From positions 496,001-560,000 of the forward strand of contig NZ_CBDDIE010000003.1 in NCBI RefSeq assembly GCF_965228805.1: a DNA stretch of 64,000 nucleotides. The letters run 5' to 3'. Origin of the DNA: JASBTN01 sp965228805. GTDB taxonomy: Bacteria > Pseudomonadota > Alphaproteobacteria > Rhodobacterales > Rhodobacteraceae. Of this stretch, positions 58,308 to 64,000 are shown in pieces. Positions within the stretch are counted from its first letter, which is position 1. Each line of letters begins with the position of its first letter. The notes beneath the pieces were generated by a model, which saw nothing but the letters and a program-made list of their open reading frames with translations, was not told the DNA's origin and did not search any database. A program made the translations under genes and the position numbers.

Positions 58308-58871
58308 TTAGAGCCCCTTCACGGCCTGATGCCGGGGACAGTTCACCAAGTGGTCGTTCACCAGACCGCAGGCCTGCATCCAGGCATAAACGATGGTTGG
58401 ACCGCAGAAACGGAACCCTGCCCTCTTCAAATCCCTGGACACCTGCTGCGACAAAGCCGTCTGGGCAGGCACCTCTGCCAGGGTGGCAAAAGCGTTCTGG
58501 ATCGGCTGCCCATCCACATAGGCCCAGATCATGTCGCGAAAGGCATCGGCCCCGCCCAGATCCAGGTAGGCTTGCGCGTTGCCGATGGTCGCCTCGATCT
58601 TGCCGCGATGGCGCACGATACCGGGATCGGCCAGCAGTCGGGCGACCTCAGCCTCGCCCCAGGTTGCGATGATTTCGGGCTCGAACCCCTGGAACGCGGC
58701 GCGAAAGGCCTCCCGCTTGCGCAGGATGGTGATCCAGCTGAGCCCGGCCTGGAACCCGTCGAGAATCAGCTTCTCCCACAGGGCCCTTCCGTCCCGTTCC
58801 GGCACGCCCCATTCAGTGTCATGATATTCGCAATACAGCGCATCTTCGCCGCACCAACCGCACCGTTCCAT
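58308..58871 (-). CDS. tag: DNA-3-methyladenine glycosylase I
   Basis: Removes 3-methyladenine from alkylated DNA. 187 residues, as in E. coli Tag. The start MERCGWCGEDALYCEYHDTE supplies Cys4 and His17 of the zinc site; HLVNCPRH near the C-terminus supplies the other ligands. The helix-hairpin-helix region has FQAGLSWITILRKREAFRAA, and the substrate pocket GIVRHRGKIEATIGNAQAYL. The ATG at 58871 is preferred over 58889. It is divergent from the EAL gene. Confidence 0.95.
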   Translation of the reverse strand: MERCGWCGEDALYCEYHDTEWGVPERDGRALWEKLILDGFQAGLSWITILRKREAFRAAFQGFEPEIIATWGEAEVARLLADPGIVRHRGKIEATIGNAQAYLDLGGADAFRDMIWAYVDGQPIQNAFATLAEVPAQTALSQQVSRDLKRAGFRFCGPTIVYAWMQACGLVNDHLVNCPRHQAVKGL

Positions 58872-59002
58872 CTTTTTCCCTGTTTTCAAGCCCTTAACCG
58901 AACGCGCCCAAAACCGTTAAAAATAAGGGCAAATCCCGTCTTTTACAGGTTTTTAGCAGATGAGGCGCCATGATGTCCCAACCTGAATTGGAGAGATGTC
59001 GG

Positions 59003-59842
59003 ATGAGCGAGCACATGAAGATGGGGGCAGGCGATCCCGAAGCGGTCTGGAGCAGCCCGCTCGATCACGCGATCAACCAACGTGACAAGGACACGCTGGA
59101 GATGGTGCGCAAGGCCGTCGGCGCCAAACAGATCGAACTGGCCTACCAGCCCGTGGTCCAGGCGGCCCGCCCCGAACAGGTGGCTTTCTACGAAGGGCTG
59201 ATCCGCGTGCTGGACGACAGCGGCCGGGTGATCCCCGCGAAGGATTTCATCGACGTGGTCGAAAACCAGGAAATCGGTCGAGTTCTGGATACGCTGGCGC
59301 TGGAAAAGGGGCTGATGTCCCTGGCGGATGAGCCCAGCTTGCGCCTGTCGATCAACATGTCGGCCCGTTCCATCGGCTATCCGCGCTGGAACGAGACGAT
59401 GAAACACTGGCTGGCGCATGACCCGCTGATCGGCGAGCGGTTGATCCTCGAGATCACCGAACGCACCGCGATTGTCATGCCGGACCTGGTCCAGGTCTTC
59501 ATGGCCGATCTGCAGTCGCGCGGCATCTCCTTCGCCCTGGATGATTTCGGCTCGGGCTATACCGCCTTCCGCTATCTCAAGGATTTCTATTTCGACATCC
59601 TCAAGATCGACGGCGAGTTCATCAAGGACATCCACTCGAGCCCGGACAACCAGGTGCTGACCCAGGCGCTTCTGTCGGTGGCACGCCATTTCGACATGTT
59701 CACCGTGGCCGAAAGCGTCGAGACGCTGGAGGATGCAGAATTCCTGGCCTCGATCGGGGTGGATTGCATGCAGGGCTATTTCTTCGGCGCACCGACCATA
59801 CGCCCCTGGTGGAAACAGGAAGACCAGCGCGCCCACGCCTGA
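59003..59842 (+). CDS. EAL domain cyclic-di-GMP phosphodiesterase
   Basis: A 279-residue stand-alone EAL protein predicted to hydrolyse c-di-GMP to pGpG. All main catalytic marks appear: FYEGLIRVLD (EGL in place of EAL), LRLSINMSARSI, RLILEITERT, SFALDDFGSGYTAFRYL, FDILKIDGEFIKD, MFTVAESVETLED and QGYFFGAPT. An active enzyme is therefore likely. There is no GGDEF, PAS or membrane segment. The ATG at 59003 has GGAGAG before it; an alternative ATG at 58970 would add 11 residues. It is divergent from tag. Confidence 0.9.
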   Translation: MSEHMKMGAGDPEAVWSSPLDHAINQRDKDTLEMVRKAVGAKQIELAYQPVVQAARPEQVAFYEGLIRVLDDSGRVIPAKDFIDVVENQEIGRVLDTLALEKGLMSLADEPSLRLSINMSARSIGYPRWNETMKHWLAHDPLIGERLILEITERTAIVMPDLVQVFMADLQSRGISFALDDFGSGYTAFRYLKDFYFDILKIDGEFIKDIHSSPDNQVLTQALLSVARHFDMFTVAESVETLEDAEFLASIGVDCMQGYFFGAPTIRPWWKQEDQRAHA

Positions 59843-59944
59843 TCCGGCGCATCAAGCGACGCGCGAACGCCCCGTCCAAACGGGGGCGCAGGGTTGAATA
59901 CCGTCGCCTTTCCCTTCAAATCCGTCAGCCCGCGCAAGCGCGGG

Positions 59945-59973
59945 TTGATTTTTTCTGCAACGCAGCATATGCC
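59945..59973 (+). promoter_or_regulatory. Candidate phaA promoter with a PhaR-like operator
   Basis: TTGATT (59945-59950) and TATGCC (59968-59973) are 17 nt apart. Inside the spacer is CTGC-AAC-GCAG (59955-59965), which fits the CTGC-N3-GCAG pattern described for the PHB regulator PhaR of Rhodobacter sphaeroides. A repressor bound there would block the promoter. phaA starts 104 nt downstream. Confidence 0.55.
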
Positions 59974-60076
59974 CATCCTGACGGAATGCCGCGGAAGGAG
60001 GATTCGGGCTGTTCCTGTTCAGGGGGCACCCGTACTGTGACCGCAACGTCACTGACACGAGGTAGAGGACCACATC

Positions 60077-61255
60077 ATGACCAATGTCGTTATCGTTTCC
60101 GCCGCCCGGACTGCCGTTGGCAGCTTCTCGGGCTCGTTCGCCAACACCCCGGCCCATGACCTGGGCGCCGCCGTGCTGGAGGCGATCGTAGAGCGCGCCG
60201 GCATCGACAAGGCAGAGGTTTCCGAAACCATCCTCGGCCAGGTGCTGCAAGCAGGCCAAGGCCAGAACCCGGCCCGCCAGGCGCACATCAACGCCGGGCT
60301 GCCGCAGGAAAGCGCCGCCTGGGCGATCAACCAGGTCTGCGGTTCGGGCCTGCGCACCGTCGCGCTGGCCGCGCAGCACATCCAGCTGGGTGATGCGGGC
60401 ATCGTTGCCGCCGGCGGCCAGGAAAACATGTCGCTGAGCCCCCACGTCGCGCACCTGCGCGCAGGCTACAAGATGGGCGACATGAAATTCATCGACACGA
60501 TGATCAAGGACGGGTTGTGGGACGCTTTCAACGGCTACCACATGGGGCAGACCGCCGAGAACGTTGCCGAACAGTGGCAGATCACCCGCGACATGCAGGA
60601 TGAATTCGCCGTTGCCTCGCAGAACAAGGCCGAAGCCGCTCAGAAAGCTGGCAAGTTCGCCGACGAGATCGTGCCCTTCACCGTGAAGACCCGCAAGGGC
60701 GACATCATCGTCGATCAGGACGAATACATCCGCCACGGCGCCACCATGGAAGCGATGCAGAAACTGCGCCCCGCCTTCGTGCGTGACGGCGGCACCGTGA
60801 CCGCCGCGAACGCCTCGGGCATCAACGACGGCGCCGCCGCCGTGCTGCTGATGTCGGCCGAGGAAGCCGAGAAACGTGGCCTGGAGCCTCTGGCCCGCAT
60901 CGCCTCCTACGCCACCGCCGGGCTGGACCCGTCGATCATGGGCGTCGGCCCGATCCATGCAAGCCGCAAGGCGCTGGACAAGGCCGGCTGGAACGCCGCT
61001 GACCTGGACCTGGTCGAGGCCAACGAAGCCTTCGCGGCCCAGGCCTGCGCGGTGAACAAGGACATGGACTGGGATCCGGCCAAGGTAAACGTGAACGGCG
61101 GCGCGATCGCCATCGGTCACCCGATCGGCGCCTCGGGCTGCCGCATCCTGAACACCCTGCTGTTCGAGATGAAGCGCTCGGACGCCAAGAAGGGCCTGGC
61201 CACGCTCTGCATCGGTGGCGGCATGGGCGTCGCAATGTGCCTGGAGCGCCCGTAA
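60077..61255 (+). CDS. phaA: Acetyl-CoA acetyltransferase (beta-ketothiolase)
   Basis: Condenses two acetyl-CoA to acetoacetyl-CoA, the first step of polyhydroxybutyrate synthesis. 392 residues. The acyl-cysteine is in WAINQVCGSGLRTVALAAQH near residue 88, the active histidine in AIAIGHPIGASGCRILNTLL near residue 348, and the second cysteine in LATLCIGGGMGVAMCLERP. GVGPIHASRKALDKAGWNAA and VEANEAFAAQACAVNKDMDW complete the thiolase pattern. A GAGG site precedes the ATG. A strong terminator ends the transcript before phaB. Confidence 0.97.
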   Translation: MTNVVIVSAARTAVGSFSGSFANTPAHDLGAAVLEAIVERAGIDKAEVSETILGQVLQAGQGQNPARQAHINAGLPQESAAWAINQVCGSGLRTVALAAQHIQLGDAGIVAAGGQENMSLSPHVAHLRAGYKMGDMKFIDTMIKDGLWDAFNGYHMGQTAENVAEQWQITRDMQDEFAVASQNKAEAAQKAGKFADEIVPFTVKTRKGDIIVDQDEYIRHGATMEAMQKLRPAFVRDGGTVTAANASGINDGAAAVLLMSAEEAEKRGLEPLARIASYATAGLDPSIMGVGPIHASRKALDKAGWNAADLDLVEANEAFAAQACAVNKDMDWDPAKVNVNGGAIAIGHPIGASGCRILNTLLFEMKRSDAKKGLATLCIGGGMGVAMCLERP

Positions 61256-61273
61256 GGGTTGGGAAACGCCATG

Positions 61274-61300
61274 AAAAAGGGCGCTGCGGCGCCCTTTTTT
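61274..61300 (+). terminator. Intrinsic terminator of phaA
   Basis: GGGCGC (61279-61284) pairs with GCGCCC (61289-61294), extended by A/T pairs, and is followed by TTTTTT. phaB therefore needs its own promoter. Confidence 0.9.
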
Positions 61301-61342
61301 GTATCAGTTAAGTAAAAAACGCTGCGTCGCGGCAAAATGTTT

Positions 61343-61382
61343 GCGCAATAATGTTGCGCGCATGCAATTCTCTGAGTAATCA
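61343..61382 (+). promoter_or_regulatory. phaB promoter with overlapping GCGCAA-N5-TTGCGC dyad
   Basis: TTGCGC (61354-61359) and TAATCA (61377-61382) are separated by 17 nt. The -35 is also the right arm of the dyad GCGCAA-TAATG-TTGCGC (61343-61359), so a protein bound there would exclude RNA polymerase. The same dyad with one base changed is at 46189-46205. Confidence 0.55.
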
Positions 61383-61420
61383 AGTTACCGAGGAAGAGAT
61401 TCGCCAAATTGGAGGGACAT

Positions 61421-62143
61421 ATGGCTAAAGTTGCACTCGTCACCGGGGGCTCGCGCGGCATCGGTGCTGCGATTTCCAAGAAACTGAAGGCTGACGGCTA
61501 CGAGGTCGCCGCCACCTATGCCGGGAACGACGAGGCCGCCGCCAAGTTCACCGAAGAGACCGGCATCAAGACCTACAAGTGGAATGTCGGCGACTATGAC
61601 AGCTCGGCCGAAGGCATCGCCAAGGTCGAGGCCGACCTGGGCCCGATCGACGTGGTCGTCGCCAACGCGGGCATCACCCGCGACGCGCCCTTCCACAAGA
61701 TGACCAAGGACCAGTGGCAGCAGGTGATCGACACCAACCTGACCGGCGTGTTCAACACCGTGCACCCGATCTGGCCCGGCATGCGTGAACGCAAGTTCGG
61801 CCGTGTCATCGTGATCAGCTCGATCAACGGTCAGAAGGGCCAGTTCGGCCAGGTCAACTATGCCGCCACCAAGGCAGGCGACCTGGGCATCGTGAAATCT
61901 CTGGCCCAGGAAGGCGCGCGTTTCGGCATCACCGCCAATGCCATCTGCCCGGGCTATATCGGCACCGAAATGGTCATGGCCGTGCCGGAGAAGGTGCGCG
62001 AAGCGATCATCGGTCAGATCCCGGCCGGTCGTCTGGGCGAACCCGAGGAAATCGCCCGTTGCGTGGCCTTCCTGGCCGCTGACGACAGCGAGTTCATCAA
62101 CGGCTCGACCATCTCGGCCAACGGTGCGCAGTTCTTCGTGTAA
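61421..62143 (+). CDS. phaB: Acetoacetyl-CoA reductase
   Basis: NADPH-dependent short-chain reductase giving (R)-3-hydroxybutyryl-CoA for polyhydroxybutyrate. 240 residues. The cofactor motif is ALVTGGSRGIGAAISKKL, the NAG motif VVVANAGITRDAPFHKMTKD, and the catalytic Ser-Tyr-Lys are in VIVISSINGQKGQFGQVNYA and ATKAGDLGIVKSLAQEGARF. GGAGGG lies 5 nt before the ATG at 61421, which decides it over a frame start 12 nt upstream. It follows phaA by 165 nt with its own promoter region and terminator. Confidence 0.96.
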   Translation: MAKVALVTGGSRGIGAAISKKLKADGYEVAATYAGNDEAAAKFTEETGIKTYKWNVGDYDSSAEGIAKVEADLGPIDVVVANAGITRDAPFHKMTKDQWQQVIDTNLTGVFNTVHPIWPGMRERKFGRVIVISSINGQKGQFGQVNYAATKAGDLGIVKSLAQEGARFGITANAICPGYIGTEMVMAVPEKVREAIIGQIPAGRLGEPEEIARCVAFLAADDSEFINGSTISANGAQFFV

Positions 62144-62166
62144 GACTGTCACCTCTGGAAAAACCG

Positions 62167-62197
62167 AAGGGCCGGTCACGAAGACCGGCCCTTTTTC
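62167..62197 (+). terminator. Intrinsic terminator of phaB
   Basis: GGGCCGGTC (62169-62177) pairs with GACCGGCCC (62183-62191) and is followed by TTTTT. Nine perfect pairs with a 5-nt loop. Confidence 0.9.
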
Positions 62198-62209
62198 GTC
62201 GGCGACCTG

Positions 62210-62323
62210 TCAGCCCTTGCGGTGGAACAGCCAGTTCCAGGCGGCCCGCACGGCCATGGCGCGTTCGTAATGGGCCCGGGCGTAGATCGCCGTCATGGCG
62301 GGGGTGGTTGCAGCTTCCAACAT
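62210..62323 (-). CDS. Small basic/aromatic protein (37 aa)
   Basis: A short gene with a strong ribosome site (AAGGAGAG, 5 nt before the ATG at 62323). The 37 residues read MLEAATTPAMTAIYARAHYE, then RAMAVRAAWNWLFHRKG. It is an amphipathic helix with tryptophans and a basic end, reminiscent of DUF1127-type small proteins in size but without that family's arginine-rich motif. Function unknown. It lies between phaB and the LysR gene, divergent from the latter, whose regulator could act on it. Confidence 0.6.
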   Translation of the reverse strand: MLEAATTPAMTAIYARAHYERAMAVRAAWNWLFHRKG

Positions 62324-62433
62324 CAGCGCTCTCCTTTTATCAAGCATTCCTGAACTGTCCTAAACATGGGCCTCTCTCACTAAAGAAACAAACGAGACTT
62401 CACAGCCAATCAGTTAAGTGATACTTGTCTGAC

Positions 62434-63381
62434 ATGTCTGACCGCCTGCCCCCTCTCACAGCCCTGCGCGCCTTTGACGCCGCCGCCCGCCACATGTCGT
62501 TTCAGGAGGCCGCGGCCGAGTTGAACGTGACCCCCGCCGCCCTGTCCTTTCAGATCAAGTCGCTGGAACAGCATCTGGGCACGCCGGTGTTTCATCGGCT
62601 CAATCGTGCGGTGGAACTGACCGAAGCCGGGCGGGTTCTGGCCCCCGGCGTCAAGGACGGGTTCGAGACCCTGACCACCGCCTGGCGCGCCGCACTGCGC
62701 CTGCAGGACAACCGCACCCTGACGGTGACAGCGGGCCCCGCCTTTACCGCGAAATGGCTGGCCCCGCGACTTTACGATTTCGCCCGCGCCCACCCGGATA
62801 TCGACCTGCGCTTCTCGGCCAGCCTGCGTATGATGGATTTCACCCGGGATGAGGTAGACGTGGCGATCCGGTTCGGCCGCGGTGATGACAGCGGGCTGTA
62901 TTCCCTGCCTCTGCGCCGGGAATGGATGACGCCGGTGATGACCCCGGAAATGGCACGCCAATATCCGACCCCCGAAAGCCTGCGCGACGCCCCCATCCTG
63001 TTCGACGAGTCGATCGACTTCCTGAAACCGGCCTGCGACTGGCCGACCTGGTTTCGCGCTGTCGGCATGGATTTCGCACCTGAACACGGCCCGCGATTCT
63101 CGCAAGCCGACCACGCGGTGGATGCGGCCATTGCGGGGGCGGGCGTGGTACTGGGCCGCCGTGCGATGGTGGTGCGCGCCCTGCATGAGGGCACGCTGGT
63201 CGCGCCCTACAAGATCGCGCTGCTCAGCCAGGCCCGATTCCGGTTCCTGTGCCAGAAGGGCGCCGAGGACCGGCCCCAGATCAAGGCCTTTCGCGATTGG
63301 GTGCTGAGCGAGCTGGAAAAAACCGCCCATGTCTCGGACGCATTGAGCTTTGTTCCGGTCGCGGACGTCGCAGCCACATGA
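62434..63381 (+). CDS. LysR family regulator (GcvA-like)
   Basis: A 315-residue LysR-type regulator. The N-terminal HTH reads LPPLTALRAFDAAARHMSFQ, EAAAELNVTPAALSFQIKSL and EQHLGTPVFHRLNRAVELTE, the GcvA pattern. The effector domain runs from about residue 90 (LTVTAGPAFTAKWLAPRLYD; FTRDEVDVAIRFGRGDDSGL; AIAGAGVVLGRRAMVV). The ATG at 62434 is used; a TTG 9 nt upstream is in frame. Its stop overlaps the DMT permease start (ATGA), so it may be cotranscribed with and sense the substrate of that permease. Confidence 0.92.
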   Translation: MSDRLPPLTALRAFDAAARHMSFQEAAAELNVTPAALSFQIKSLEQHLGTPVFHRLNRAVELTEAGRVLAPGVKDGFETLTTAWRAALRLQDNRTLTVTAGPAFTAKWLAPRLYDFARAHPDIDLRFSASLRMMDFTRDEVDVAIRFGRGDDSGLYSLPLRREWMTPVMTPEMARQYPTPESLRDAPILFDESIDFLKPACDWPTWFRAVGMDFAPEHGPRFSQADHAVDAAIAGAGVVLGRRAMVVRALHEGTLVAPYKIALLSQARFRFLCQKGAEDRPQIKAFRDWVLSELEKTAHVSDALSFVPVADVAAT

Positions 63382-64000
63382 CGCGCAGGCAGGCCACTGG
63401 AATCGGCTTTGTCGCCGTGCTGCTCTGGGCACTTCTGGCGCTGTTCACCGTGGGGTCCGCGCCGGTGCCGCCCTTTCAGCTGAACGCTATGTGCTTTGCC
63501 ATCGGCGGCATAATCGGGTTGGTCTGGACCGGCATGACGGGCGGATTCGGGGTGCTGCGTAGCATTTCCTGGCGCGTCTATGCCTTCGGCACAGCCGGGC
63601 TGTTCGGCTATCACTTCTTATATTTCTCGGCCCTGCGCATGGCCCCCGCAGCCGAAGCCGGGCTGATCGCCTATCTCTGGCCGCTGCTGATCGTGCTGTT
63701 TTCCGGACTTTTGCCAGGAGAACACCTGCGCGGCGGCCATGTGTTGGGCGCATTAATCAGCTTTGCGGGCGCGGCGCTGATCGTGCTGGGTGGCGCGACC
63801 GGGTTCGATGGCTCCGCCCTGCCTGGCTTTGCCCTGGCCGCGCTCTGCGCGCTGACCTGGTCGGGCTATTCGGTGTTGTCACGCCGGTTGGGCGACACCC
63901 CCACCGCCTCGGTCGCGGTATTCTGTCTGGCCACCGCGGTGCTGTCAGGGGCCGCGCATCTGGCGCTGGAGGAGACGGTCGCGCCTGTCGGCGCGCTCGG
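63378..64000 (+). CDS. DMT (EamA) family permease, C-terminal part cut by window
   Basis: An inner-membrane permease of the drug/metabolite transporter superfamily, similar in pattern to YddG-like aromatic amino acid exporters. The 207 visible codons start MTRRQATGIGFVAVLLWALL and contain about seven helices, including GLFGYHFLYFSALRMAPAAE, AGLIAYLWPLLIVLFSGLLP and LGALISFAGAALIVLGGATG. 'EAGLIAYLWPLLIVL' is the typical EamA helix 4. It is translationally coupled to the LysR gene. The missing C-terminus holds the last helices. Confidence 0.88.
   Translation, partial: MTRRQATGIGFVAVLLWALLALFTVGSAPVPPFQLNAMCFAIGGIIGLVWTGMTGGFGVLRSISWRVYAFGTAGLFGYHFLYFSALRMAPAAEAGLIAYLWPLLIVLFSGLLPGEHLRGGHVLGALISFAGAALIVLGGATGFDGSALPGFALAALCALTWSGYSVLSRRLGDTPTASVAVFCLATAVLSGAAHLALEETVAPVGAL

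Noticed and set aside
1..64000. Prophage or genomic island
   Set aside because: No integrase, structural phage genes, tRNA-flanked att duplications or large shifts in base composition; only single genes such as the PD-(D/E)XK nuclease look foreign.

Overview
The window is chromosomal DNA from a high-GC alphaproteobacterium, most likely a marine Rhodobacteraceae (Roseobacter group). This rests on the gene orders rpsA-ihfB-lapA-trpF-trpB, aroA-cmk and miaB-phoH-ybeY-corC-lnt-metK. It also rests on a SAM/SAH-type riboswitch in front of metK (a class known from Rhodobacterales), a TIGR02302-type giant protein, and phaA/phaB. Almost everything is core chromosome with short intergenic gaps and many 4-nt ATGA overlaps. 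I see no phage, integrase, IS element or CRISPR array.

Layout. 1-13.4 kb: a cut DMT permease, a Spy-like periplasmic protein, an AraC/GyrI regulator, accA, an ftsE-ftsX-acyltransferase-PPOX-HAD run on the minus strand, a zinc-ribbon protein, the 839-residue TIGR02302 protein and lysA. 13.4-25.3 kb: argH with a tiny lipoprotein and a DUF2834 protein, a TlpA thioredoxin, a hairpin-rich tandem-repeat field, a fatty acid hydroxylase family protein, a lytic transglycosylase, an MFS permease, and the trpF/trpB-lapA-ihfB block with a sulfotransferase-like gene inside it. 25.6-45.4 kb: rpsA, cmk, aroA, trmB, doxX, metK and its riboswitch, lnt, corC, ybeY, phoH, an OmpA/lipoprotein pair, miaB, a soluble chemoreceptor, a class II aldolase, a GlxA-type regulator and a glycosyltransferase-like gene. 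45.5-64 kb: an FKBP, a tRNA-like RNA locus followed by a Band-7/slipin gene, pth, rplY, a lone PD-(D/E)XK nuclease, lldD, tag, an EAL protein, phaA, phaB, a LysR regulator and a second DMT permease cut by the window end.

The most unusual locus is 46.38-48.05 kb. A cloverleaf with an Asn (GTT) anticodon has only four good acceptor base pairs and no CCA. It is followed by a second T-arm with the same T-loop and by two 5-bp/7-nt anticodon-type hairpins carrying the canonical Leu (TAG) and Gly (TCC) anticodon loops. A Band-7/slipin gene comes next. Band-7 proteins paired with tRNA-like RNAs have been proposed as RNA-repair or conflict modules; a multi-anticodon bait RNA would fit that idea but is my inference.

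Other structure: six 44-bp tandem repeats with a compensated hairpin (16.1-16.4 kb); two ~130-bp elements with perfect, mutually different terminal inverted repeats (13.5 and 56.8 kb); a GCGCAA-N5-TTGCGC dyad both upstream of the tRNA-like locus and at the phaB promoter; three unlisted small genes; and two genes broken by single-base indels.
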